DNA from: Breznakibacter sp047600785
GTDB lineage: Bacteria > Bacteroidota > Bacteroidia > Bacteroidales > Marinilabiliaceae
Assembly (NCBI GenBank): GCA_047600785.1
Contig: JASGKH010000002.1
Coordinates: forward strand, 3,162,001 to 3,226,000
DNA length: 64,000 bases
Direction: 5' to 3'
Shown here: positions 1-8,695 of the stretch, piece after piece
How positions within the stretch are numbered: position 1 is the first letter of the stretch
How the letters are laid out: every line of letters begins with the position of its first letter
The notes under the pieces: generated by a model
Told to the model about the DNA's origin: nothing
The model's input: the letters and a program-made list of their open reading frames with translations, nothing else
Database searches by the model: none
Position numbers and translations under genes: made by a program

Positions 1-622
1 CGCTTTCGATCACTTCGGCCAATTTCTTGTCACTTGGCTGTACCACCCCGTCAATCACGTGTATTACGCCATTATGCACCAGAATATTTCCTTCAGTGAC
101 CGGGCTTACCCCATTCACCAGGATACTGATCCTACCCCCTTCGCTCACGGTAAACAGGGTGGAAATGGCTCTCCGTCCCATTGTCAGAATAAAACTTGAC
201 CAATCGCCGTTAGGAAATTCACTTGTTTGTATCCGGGCACCATTGAACAAATGGTTGTAAGCAATAATTTTGATCGAATCGAAAGGAAACTCATCGATCG
301 ACTGCCTGCCTTTGGATTGGTAAAAAGCCTTCATTGCATCGTTGGTAGGTGCCATGCAGGTATAATTCCCGTAAGCATTGAGCAAGCTCATTATTTCCGT
401 GGTATCAAGGAGTTCCACAAACTCGGAAAACTGTTCGGGCCTGTTTGTCAGGTACTCGCCCAAACGTTCGCCTGTAAATGTCGTATAGTTATCGCCAACC
501 TCATCGCTGTCGCACGACGGCATCAGCACCGCCAATGAAACCGCTGAGGCAAAAATCGTAGAGACAAAAGATAGCCTGAACATCAAAACTTTTTTGCCCC
601 ATTTTTCAACTAAACGCTTCAT
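1..622 (-). CDS. Fasciclin (FAS1) domain lipoprotein, partial
   Basis: The reading frame opens at an ATG at 622 and runs leftward off the window, so only about 207 N-terminal residues are visible. The N-terminus has a hydrophobic signal ending in a lipobox (LMPSC), followed by a FAS1 domain recognisable by the APTNDA-type segment, the AYNHLF segment and the ILVHNGVIHVIDGV ending. FAS1 proteins are surface adhesion or ligand-binding proteins; in Bacteroidota they often accompany SusC/SusD pairs. The gene starts 20 bp after the SusD stop on the same strand, so it is probably the last gene of that operon. Its glycan or protein partner is not visible from sequence. Low doubt about the family, none about the truncation. 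Confidence 0.85.
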   Translation of the reverse strand, partial: MKRLVEKWGKKVLMFRLSFVSTIFASAVSLAVLMPSCDSDEVGDNYTTFTGERLGEYLTNRPEQFSEFVELLDTTEIMSLLNAYGNYTCMAPTNDAMKAFYQSKGRQSIDEFPFDSIKIIAYNHLFNGARIQTSEFPNGDWSSFILTMGRRAISTLFTVSEGGRISILVNGVSPVTEGNILVHNGVIHVIDGVVQPSDKKLAEVIES

Positions 623-642
623 ACGTATAATGTTTTTTGATT

Positions 643-2205
643 TCAATTAGTTGAAGACAACTCATAATATGGATTTTGCACCAGATTTTTGTTCCCATCG
701 ATTTCCGATTGGGGAACAGGCCAGTACAAGGCATCCAAAACGCTTAACTTCACTGTGCTTTGCGATTGGCTGGACGTAGATTTCTTTAATGTCACAAACC
801 CCTTTACACGGGTTGTAGAATTGTCGCGACGGGCCAGACGCACCAGGTCGAACCACCGTTTCCCCTCAAAAAGCAACTCACGTTGCCGCTCCCTCAGTAC
901 CAGTTCCTCCATTTGGGCAGCCGATGCGTACGACGAAAAACTAAGGCTATCGGCATCCTCTCCAAAATTGGATCTCAAATAGGTGGTATTCACAAGGGTC
1001 AGGGCTTCTTTCAAATCGTTTTCGGAGCGGTTTAACGCAACCAGCGCTTCGGCCTTCATTAATATCACATCGGCCAGGCGGTACACCACCCAATTGGATG
1101 AAATGTTGGTGTAAGCCCTTGAAACAGTATTTGTAACCTGGTTTACAGATATATACAATCCCACATATTTGAAAATATAATATTCGGCCAGGGTCTTGTT
1201 GCTTGCATCCACAGACATGTTGAACCGGTAATCGTCGACACTTTCTTTGCCCGAGCCAACCGAAAAATTAAAGGGACTGTTGATACTCTCGGCCATGAAC
1301 ACAGGGAAGAAAAGCTGTCCTCTCTGGTTCGAAATTGAACCGTAGAGGGCACGAACCGCCAGGTTTCTTAACACATCGTCATCAAAAGGCAACGAAAATA
1401 TTATTTCAGAAGAAGTGCCATAAAAGAACAAGCGTTGCAACATGGTTTCCGCATCCTCCAGTTCAAGGTTCTCGTCGGCCACTACCAAATCACACATGGC
1501 AATGCAATTTTCGTATTGCTGGTCCCACAAATAAATGTCGGCCAACAGGGTCCTGATCATGTTTTTGGTGACCCTTGCCTTTGGGTAGCTTTCTCCCAGG
1601 AAATTGGTCCGTGCACTTTTCTCGGCTTTCAGGAGGTCGGCAATAATCTGGTCGAGAATCTGTCTTTCGGACGATTTGGCAGGAAAATAATCCTGTGTAT
1701 CGTCAATGCTGGGCTCCAATATCAAAGGCACTTCTTTGTAAGCCCTTACCAGGTAAAAATAGCACAAAGCGCGTATTGCCAGCACTTCAGACTCAAGCGC
1801 CTGGTATTTCCCCTGCGTAAAGTTTACATCCTGGTCAATTACTCCAGGGGCGAAATACAAAAATGTATTGCAATAGTTAATGGTCTGGTAAATCGAAGCC
1901 CAGTTGGCATAACCATTGGTTGAAGTGATTTCCTCGTTCAACACCCTAACCAGATCGTTGTTCGTACTGTTCCCCTGCTCGGTATTGTCCGAGCGGGCCT
2001 CGCCCCACACGATCATTCTGTGCATCGAAGCCTCTTCGATGAGTGACCGGTAACATGCAATGGCGACTTCGGTGGCATCGCTTTCGCTTTTCCAAAAGTC
2101 GTCGAGCACCACTTCGCTCTCGGGCTTTAGGTCAAGCCAATCGGTACAGCCTGAAAACAGTACCAGCAAACCACTGATTGAGATAATGGAAATATACTTT
2201 TTCAT
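643..2205 (-). CDS. SusD/RagB family nutrient-binding outer membrane lipoprotein
   Basis: This 520-residue protein has a signal peptide with lipobox LFSGC (Cys about 20), then the usual SusD opening TDWLDLKPESEV. The C-terminal part has the family's RERQRELLFEGKRWFDLVRL motif and the closing WPVPQSEIDGN and LVQNPYY segments, so both the TPR-like N-terminal and the RagB/SusD C-terminal domains are present at normal length. SusD proteins form the lid over the SusC transporter on the cell surface and bind oligosaccharides. The gene follows SusC by 15 bp and precedes a FAS1 gene by 20 bp, which indicates one transcript. Ligand specificity cannot be read from the sequence. Confidence 0.95.
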   Translation of the reverse strand: MKKYISIISISGLLVLFSGCTDWLDLKPESEVVLDDFWKSESDATEVAIACYRSLIEEASMHRMIVWGEARSDNTEQGNSTNNDLVRVLNEEITSTNGYANWASIYQTINYCNTFLYFAPGVIDQDVNFTQGKYQALESEVLAIRALCYFYLVRAYKEVPLILEPSIDDTQDYFPAKSSERQILDQIIADLLKAEKSARTNFLGESYPKARVTKNMIRTLLADIYLWDQQYENCIAMCDLVVADENLELEDAETMLQRLFFYGTSSEIIFSLPFDDDVLRNLAVRALYGSISNQRGQLFFPVFMAESINSPFNFSVGSGKESVDDYRFNMSVDASNKTLAEYYIFKYVGLYISVNQVTNTVSRAYTNISSNWVVYRLADVILMKAEALVALNRSENDLKEALTLVNTTYLRSNFGEDADSLSFSSYASAAQMEELVLRERQRELLFEGKRWFDLVRLARRDNSTTRVKGFVTLKKSTSSQSQSTVKLSVLDALYWPVPQSEIDGNKNLVQNPYYELSSTN

Positions 2206-2220
2206 TGTAATAATTTTTAT

Positions 2221-5200
2221 TTAAAAGGCGGCAGTTACCCCCAGCGTAAAATCTTTGGGACGGGGCGTTTTGGAAGTGTCTTTGCTCAATCCCCAATCGC
2301 CATAGCCCACCTCGGGATCCACGCCGGTATACTTGGTCCAAACGTACAAATTGTTAATGGTCAAATAAAAACTCAACTGGCTTAGTCCGTACTTCTTCAG
2401 CATGGCCTGCGGCACGGAATAATTGAAAGTCAGGTATTTAAACCTCACAAACGAACCGTCTTCCACGTAACGGTCGCTACCCAGCCAGTTGTATCCATAA
2501 TCGTACAAAGCGCGGGGCATGTTGGTCACATCGCCGTCTTTGCGCCAACGGTAGTTCACGGCCTTCGACTGGTTGTCGAACGAGTACATGTTTTCGGCGT
2601 TCATCCGGGCCGCATTCACTATTTTATTTCCGTATCTGAAGTTGAAAAACGCACTGACCTGGAAGTTTTTGTACCTGATGACCGAACCGAAACCCCCATT
2701 TATCTTCGGGTTGGCATTGCCCAGGTACACAATATCAAGTTCGTCGATGTTGCCGTCGTGGTTGATATCCTCGTAAATGGCATCGCCGCCTTTAAACTGA
2801 TAGGCCATTGTGTTGTGGTATGCAAAATACATTGGCAACGGGGTGCCGTCTTCGTTGTAAATCACGTTGTTGTTTTTGTCACGGGCCACCGGGGCGTTTT
2901 CCTGCACGCCGGGAACATAGTCGTTATACTGGTAAACGCCTTTGTACCTGAACCCGTAAATTGACCCATAAGAGTTGTTTTCCTGCAGGCGGGTAAGGTA
3001 CTCACCGTTTTTGTAGCTGTATTCATTGTTGTACCTGTCAAGCACATCGTCCCTTAGTTCGACAATGGTGTTCACATAATTCGACAGGTTAAAGTTGAAA
3101 TCGATGGTCAGTTTGTTCACCTTGATAGCCCTGTTTGTCAAAAAGTTCAGCTCCCAGCCTTCATTGTCCATGGTTCCTACGTTTTGCCACGCCACGGTTG
3201 TATAGCCCGAGGTAGCCGACACGGCAAGGTCTTTGAACAAAAGATCTTCGGTACGCTTTTTATAGTAATTCAGGTCAAAGACGAATTTGTCGTCGAATAG
3301 CGCCAAATCTACGCCCAGGTTCGTGGCGGTGGTGGTTTCCCATTTCAGGTCCGACAACCGCAACGACGTAGGCCGGGTTGCGTTGTACCCCGCATAGCTT
3401 CCGTACGAACCGTAACGGCTGTAGTGCAGATATTCTGAGCTTGGCTCGTTTCCGTTCATACCCCAGCTGGGCCTGATGGCCAGCATGCTTAGCCACGACT
3501 CTGTGCCTGCCATGAAAGGTTCGTCGGAGATGTTCCAACGCAAAGAGATACCCGGGAAATTGCCCCATTTTCGTTCATCGCCAAATTTGGTGCTCCCGTC
3601 ACGGCGCAGGGTCGCGCCCAAAATATAACGCCCTTTGTAAGAGTAGTGCAACCGCCCCAGCAACCCCATCGATCTGTACGACGACCGGCTTGAATAGGGC
3701 GTGTTCATGTAACCCGAAACCGATGCATCGTTAATGCCACTGTTTGAAATACCCTTCAGCGCAATGCCCTGGCTGACGGTATTGCCGGTCCGTATCTGGA
3801 ATGACCCATACATTTGCAGATTGTGGTCTTTGTTGACAAACCTCGGGTACCAGGTAATGTTGTTATCGGCCATGACGGTCATGCTTTCCGAATCGGCGCT
3901 TTCCGAAAGTCCCGAATAATCGCTGTCCCACGTGTTGCTGGACGCTTCACGGGGCAAGAACTTCGAGGTTTTGTTGTTGTTCATGTCGAACGACACGTAC
4001 ATGTTGTAACGAAGCGTTTGGAACATGGGGTCCAGCAAGTCGTACTGCAACCTGAAGGTTGGCAGAATACGGTAGTTTTTCAGGTTATTGGTGCCCAGAT
4101 TGGCCAACGCAACCGGGTTCCTTAAATCTCGCTGCGTATCGTGCAGCGTCGATGAACGTAGAATGTTGTAATATTCGTCGGTATTATTACCATAAATATC
4201 TTGTTTATAAATACTTACGTTTGGCATTTTACGGTATGCAATTCCCAGCAGGGTTAATTTGTCGTTATCAGTCGCATCGGAGCTCCAGTTACGGTCGTTG
4301 TCGGAATAAGTGAACGAAAACTCGGAGATAAATTTGATGCGGTCCGATACCGAATAATCGAGGTAGGCACGCGTGGTAAAACGATCCAGCTTCTGGCCTA
4401 TAACCGTGCCTGTTTGTGTCAGATAACCGCCCGAGACCCTGAACCGGGCCCTGTCGCCGCCACCCGACACCGTCAGGTAATGGTCGTTGGTAAAACCAAT
4501 CTGGCTAACCGCATCCACCCAATCGATGTTGTTGTTGAAATTCTCGTATTCGGTAAATCCGGTAGAATACATCAATTCAGGGTATCTGTTGGCCTCAGAT
4601 TCATCCTGTTGCCGATTAAAAAGCGCCTGTTTCATCATCATGGTGTACTCGTCGCCGTTGAGCAGGTTCATCCCTTTAGGATAGCGTGCCTGGGTCAGGC
4701 GATAGGTATACTGGACGCGCGTAGGGCCCTTTGCACCTTTTTTGGTGGTAATCATGATAACGCCGTTGGCTCCTTTCGACCCCCACACCGCCGTGGATGC
4801 GGCATCTTTCAATACGGTAATTTCCTGGATATCGTCAGGGTTAATACTCAACATGTTGGCATATTGTTCCTGGTTGGCAGAGGCAAAATCGAACGAAGGA
4901 TCAATGGTAACCTCATACGGTATACCATTCATAACAATCAAAGGCTCCTGGTTGGCATTGATGGAAGATGTGCCCCTGATGCGCATAGACGTACCCGATC
5001 CCAAATCGCCCGAGTTGGCCACAATGTCAAGGCCGGCAATACGTCCCTGCAACGCGTCGTCGATTGAGGTTACCTGAAGCCCTTCGAACTCTTTGGTATC
5101 GATGCGTTGCACGGCGGTAGAAACTTCCCGCTGGGATATGCTAAAGGTTCCGTCGTTGTGCAGTCTTTCAGCCTTTATCACCGCTTCGCCCAACATTTGG

Positions 5201-5520
5201 ACATCCTCTTCGAGCGCCACGTTAACGGTACGACGCTCGTCGATGGTTCTTGACTGGGTAACAAAACCAATAACACTGAACACCAGTTTGTTTTTAACAT
5301 TCTTGACTTTGATGATGTACTTTCCGTTGATGTCGGTTATGGTTGCGTTTACGATGCGGTTGTTTGCATCCACCTCGGTCACGTTCACGGCCATAATCGT
5401 CTCCCCATCAGTTTTTGAGGTCACGGTACCTTGCACCACCATTTCGCCACCAGCTTGTCCCAAAAGCGAGTTGGGAACCCACAGGCAAAAGAGGAATATG
5501 GTTATTATTTTTAGTTTCAT
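2221..5520 (-). CDS. SusC/RagA family TonB-linked outer membrane transporter
   Basis: At 1099 residues this is a full-length TonB-dependent importer. A signal peptide (about 1-21) is followed by a carboxypeptidase-regulatory-like beta domain (about 27-115), a plug domain containing LQGRIAGLDIV, MRIRGTSSINANQEPLIV and the AWGSKGANGVIMITTKKG-type signature, then a long beta-barrel ending in aromatic-rich TLGVTAAF. SusC works with SusD to pull bound oligosaccharides through the outer membrane using TonB energy. It lies between an upstream FAS1 gene and SusD. There is no N-terminal STN secretin-like domain, so there is no hint of an anti-sigma/ECF signalling role. Confidence 0.96.
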   Translation of the reverse strand: MKLKIITIFLFCLWVPNSLLGQAGGEMVVQGTVTSKTDGETIMAVNVTEVDANNRIVNATITDINGKYIIKVKNVKNKLVFSVIGFVTQSRTIDERRTVNVALEEDVQMLGEAVIKAERLHNDGTFSISQREVSTAVQRIDTKEFEGLQVTSIDDALQGRIAGLDIVANSGDLGSGTSMRIRGTSSINANQEPLIVMNGIPYEVTIDPSFDFASANQEQYANMLSINPDDIQEITVLKDAASTAVWGSKGANGVIMITTKKGAKGPTRVQYTYRLTQARYPKGMNLLNGDEYTMMMKQALFNRQQDESEANRYPELMYSTGFTEYENFNNNIDWVDAVSQIGFTNDHYLTVSGGGDRARFRVSGGYLTQTGTVIGQKLDRFTTRAYLDYSVSDRIKFISEFSFTYSDNDRNWSSDATDNDKLTLLGIAYRKMPNVSIYKQDIYGNNTDEYYNILRSSTLHDTQRDLRNPVALANLGTNNLKNYRILPTFRLQYDLLDPMFQTLRYNMYVSFDMNNNKTSKFLPREASSNTWDSDYSGLSESADSESMTVMADNNITWYPRFVNKDHNLQMYGSFQIRTGNTVSQGIALKGISNSGINDASVSGYMNTPYSSRSSYRSMGLLGRLHYSYKGRYILGATLRRDGSTKFGDERKWGNFPGISLRWNISDEPFMAGTESWLSMLAIRPSWGMNGNEPSSEYLHYSRYGSYGSYAGYNATRPTSLRLSDLKWETTTATNLGVDLALFDDKFVFDLNYYKKRTEDLLFKDLAVSATSGYTTVAWQNVGTMDNEGWELNFLTNRAIKVNKLTIDFNFNLSNYVNTIVELRDDVLDRYNNEYSYKNGEYLTRLQENNSYGSIYGFRYKGVYQYNDYVPGVQENAPVARDKNNNVIYNEDGTPLPMYFAYHNTMAYQFKGGDAIYEDINHDGNIDELDIVYLGNANPKINGGFGSVIRYKNFQVSAFFNFRYGNKIVNAARMNAENMYSFDNQSKAVNYRWRKDGDVTNMPRALYDYGYNWLGSDRYVEDGSFVRFKYLTFNYSVPQAMLKKYGLSQLSFYLTINNLYVWTKYTGVDPEVGYGDWGLSKDTSKTPRPKDFTLGVTAAF

Positions 5521-5743
5521 CTGTGTATGGTTATTTAATTAATTGGGCAGATGCCTGCGGCAGAACCTGCCTGCGCCGACCCTTGTGCCGGCTTTGCTCA
5601 CCCATTTTGCGCGGAACGTGCGACGTGGGTGTTTCACCTGTTATTGCTTGATTTGTTTTCATTGTCCAAATAATATCACGAAAAACTCTATTAGCTGCCG
5701 GCAAAAGGTTTTGCACATGACTAAAATCGTTCTTTGATATTTT

Positions 5744-8305
5744 TTACTCAAACTTCAATAGATCGTCGATCTGGTGGATAACCGCCGAGGACGAAGTCGA
5801 TATGGTTGAAGCACCGTATGAAGTGCCCGGCACATCGATAGCCGATAACAACGACGGGTTAGTGCTAAAAATGTAATCGCACGTCATGAGGTTGTACAGG
5901 CTGTTGGCTTTAACCACGTGAACTGTTTGGCTGGTTTCGGTGGTCAGCACCAGATTGTCATTCACCTGTTCCACGCCTATTTTGAAATACTTGTTTTTGT
6001 AGGTTCCGAAATGCGAGGATATCCCCTCACTGTTGATGGTTGCAGTCTGAAATATGTGGTTGCTCCCGTCCACCGGTTTACCCACATAAACCGAACGATC
6101 CTGAAAATGGTACCTTAAAAAACGTTCCAGTTTTGTGATGGCAGCTGTTTTTTCGGGCCCCGCCTCCATTTCGTTGATGCCTACCTGGCCATATGCCGAT
6201 TCCCAGGTGGGCAGTTCGCCGGCGGCGATGGCGGCTGTAATTTTTTCGTTGGTTGGCACATACACGGTATAGTTATAGGTATTGAAAAATTTCACACACC
6301 TGTCGATACCATAATATAGCGTGGTCCTCACAAAAATGGGCGAAGATGAGGAGCTGGTAAAACCCTCAAGCAGCTTGAAGAATTCGCTAAACTCGGGCGT
6401 GGTGCTCAACACTTTGTACACCGACTGCATGGGGGTTTGGATGGGCTTATCGATGAAATATGTTCTTCCGTTATCCTGTTCAAAATACCTGGTCACGTTC
6501 ACGGTATTGCCCAATTCAATGTCTCCCCCTCCCTGGACTTTAAGATTTAAGCCATTGCCAGATACTTTGATGAAATTTACTCCTTTGGTCTGGTAATAAT
6601 TTTCATTGGTTTCCACGTCGCCTACTACCACATGCGAATCGAGGAGGTAAAGCAACCTGTTGGTAATAAAGGTTTCGTTGGTAATCACGTTCACCGAATC
6701 GCCAATGGTATGGGTGGTCGGATCGTAATTGTAAACGGTTGCATTGACTTTATTGGTCTCGGTGTTGTACCAGAATTTGAGTGCACCGTTTTTGGCCATC
6801 CCCAGTGACACAGGTTCGATGTAATTTTTGAAGTAATCGTCGGTAGGCACAAAAAAGCTGTAATTGCTTTCCATGGCGTTCAGGTAAAGACGGAACAATA
6901 TCTGGTCGTGCAAAATGGCCCAACGGAACACTTTGGCATTGTCGCTGAACAAAACAGGTCCGTAAACCGACACATAGTCATTGGGAGGATATACCTTGTT
7001 GGTCAGGTAAACCACGCCGTTAATGCCGATGTATGAACTTGCAATGTCGTTCGGAGAGGCATTTAACGGAGAGTTCTCACTATCGTTCATTTTACTGAAA
7101 TTGCTGGGCAGAGTGTTCAGGAACGATGTTCTCATGTGCCTTCGCAACAAAGGAATCACTTTGTCGTCGGGCACATTGTCCCATGTCCCGTACTGGTCTT
7201 TGAGAATGGTGCCTTCGCCACTTTGGAAGTATTCGTTCATGGCCTCGTCGGTCGGCGCCAGCATGGCCGCCATGTCACTCTGCAAAGCAGAGCCGCTGAT
7301 TTCCCTTACATAGCTGTTCCAACCCGGATTGAAAGGGAGCAACAAATCGTTTGGAATCGACGTCTGGTCGGGGTAATAAAGTTTGCCTCCATACTCGGCA
7401 AAATAATATTTCACAAAAAGCGAATCCTGGAATTCGGGATTTAACACTTTGTAAGCGACCGTGTAATCGTTGCTGTAATAAGGCGCCGAAAAACGTTCCA
7501 GCAATCGGGAAAAGATGGTGGTCTTTGAATTTTGCCTCAAATGCTCAGCTATATTCACCGGCGGTACCAATACGTTTTCCAGCACATCCACATAACCGTT
7601 TTTGCAGGTAATGTCCTTTACCACCACTTTGTTGCTCAAAATATGCGCATCGTTGGAAGTACGGGTCGTACCTGTAATCAGCTCAAAGTCGGAATCGGTA
7701 ATCCCGTTGGCCTGCAAAGGTTTTTGCAGGAAGTAAGACATCGTCCAGTTAGTTTCATCTTTAAACAAATGGATTCCTTTGGAGGCAAACTTGCTCCAAA
7801 AACTATTACCGGGGAGCGTAGCTCCATTCTCATACCAAATGGTATCGTAACGCGAAATGGCAGTAGACCTTCGCAAGGCAGTTCCTGTAACCAGGCTCGT
7901 GCCGTTGTAATAGTTGGCCAGGGTTTCCAGCAAATAGGCATTGTCAATCATGCCATAATTCAATATCAGCTTCTTTTGCGCCACAGACAGCTTGTCGTAA
8001 GCAGCCACTCCCCACGAATTGTTTTGAAAGAACTTTTCAAACGCGGCATCATCAGCCACAAAGAGGGTTTTGCTGCCGGTTTTGGCCAACACCTCGGTAT
8101 AGCCTACATCATCAATAAGTTTCACGTAATAATTAAAGCTCCCGCTCTCCTTCAGATAATCGTAAATACTCGCGCCAAGCCACTCGGGCTCTTTGTCGTC
8201 GTAGTAATAATCATCTTTACAGGAAACAACCCATATGCTTCCTATCAGCAACGTACTTGCCATAAGGAAGTGCCCCACATATTGCTTCCAAAATCCTTTT
8301 TTCAT
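5744..8305 (-). CDS. Large multi-FAS1 domain lipoprotein
   Basis: The 853-residue product begins with a signal peptide ending in a WVVSC lipobox (Cys about 29), then acidic DDYYYDDKEPEW. It contains several FAS1-like units: the first near 45-240 (VLAKTGSKTLFVADDAAFEKFF), others with FFVPTDDYF and TVYVPTNEKI segments, the last near the C-terminus. The protein is predicted to be anchored in the outer membrane. It is transcribed toward SusC with a 223-bp gap, so it may be the first gene of the FAS1-SusC-SusD-FAS1 cluster. FAS1 proteins next to SusCD are taken to be accessory surface glycan or adhesion proteins, but no biochemical role is shown by the sequence. Confidence 0.88.
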   Translation of the reverse strand: MKKGFWKQYVGHFLMASTLLIGSIWVVSCKDDYYYDDKEPEWLGASIYDYLKESGSFNYYVKLIDDVGYTEVLAKTGSKTLFVADDAAFEKFFQNNSWGVAAYDKLSVAQKKLILNYGMIDNAYLLETLANYYNGTSLVTGTALRRSTAISRYDTIWYENGATLPGNSFWSKFASKGIHLFKDETNWTMSYFLQKPLQANGITDSDFELITGTTRTSNDAHILSNKVVVKDITCKNGYVDVLENVLVPPVNIAEHLRQNSKTTIFSRLLERFSAPYYSNDYTVAYKVLNPEFQDSLFVKYYFAEYGGKLYYPDQTSIPNDLLLPFNPGWNSYVREISGSALQSDMAAMLAPTDEAMNEYFQSGEGTILKDQYGTWDNVPDDKVIPLLRRHMRTSFLNTLPSNFSKMNDSENSPLNASPNDIASSYIGINGVVYLTNKVYPPNDYVSVYGPVLFSDNAKVFRWAILHDQILFRLYLNAMESNYSFFVPTDDYFKNYIEPVSLGMAKNGALKFWYNTETNKVNATVYNYDPTTHTIGDSVNVITNETFITNRLLYLLDSHVVVGDVETNENYYQTKGVNFIKVSGNGLNLKVQGGGDIELGNTVNVTRYFEQDNGRTYFIDKPIQTPMQSVYKVLSTTPEFSEFFKLLEGFTSSSSSPIFVRTTLYYGIDRCVKFFNTYNYTVYVPTNEKITAAIAAGELPTWESAYGQVGINEMEAGPEKTAAITKLERFLRYHFQDRSVYVGKPVDGSNHIFQTATINSEGISSHFGTYKNKYFKIGVEQVNDNLVLTTETSQTVHVVKANSLYNLMTCDYIFSTNPSLLSAIDVPGTSYGASTISTSSSAVIHQIDDLLKFE

Positions 8306-8695
8306 TGTTTAAGTTGATTTAATAATACACTAGTCACCAAAACTTAAATAAGATTCGTTTCAATTTTTTTCGTTTCGCGCCAATCGGAAAATATTGCCGG
8401 CTTGTTTCTGAAAAAACAACAGACCAACTATCGCAAAGCAACTCACAATCGTTAAGTTTTTTTTGCAAATTTTCGACATTTGATGTCATAAAATTGATTT
8501 TCCGAAAGGATTTTTAACGAAATGAAACATTTTTATCTATCTATAGATCAGATAACTAGAAAATACACAGCCCAAATACAGAGTAAATTGTCATAAAATA
8601 TTCCTCATAGCAAAGCAAAGAAAGGCGTACAATAAAAAAACAAAGGCATAAAACTAACGTCTATGCCTTCGTGCCTCTATGCTATTGGGTATTGC
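8306..8695. other. Intergenic region upstream of the FAS1-SusCD genes
   Basis: This 390-bp AT-rich stretch separates the DUF2264 gene from the large FAS1 gene, both leftward. Its right end holds the terminator of the DUF2264 gene (8633-8669). The rest should contain the leader of the FAS1-SusCD operon. I found no good TAnnTTTG element on the minus strand and no open reading frame. Confidence 0.6.
8633..8669 (-). terminator. Rho-independent terminator after the DUF2264 gene
   Basis: The arms AAGGCATA (8643-8650) and TATGCCTT (8662-8669) pair perfectly around an 11-nt loop. Read on the minus strand the hairpin is followed by a run of T (complement of the A-run at 8634-8640). It sits 27 bp past the DUF2264 stop codon and separates the enzyme genes from the FAS1-SusCD genes. 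Confidence 0.7.

Noticed and set aside
4414..5067. 217-codon frame opposite SusC
   Set aside because: It mirrors well conserved SusC plug codons, has no domain, and is a shadow of the real gene.
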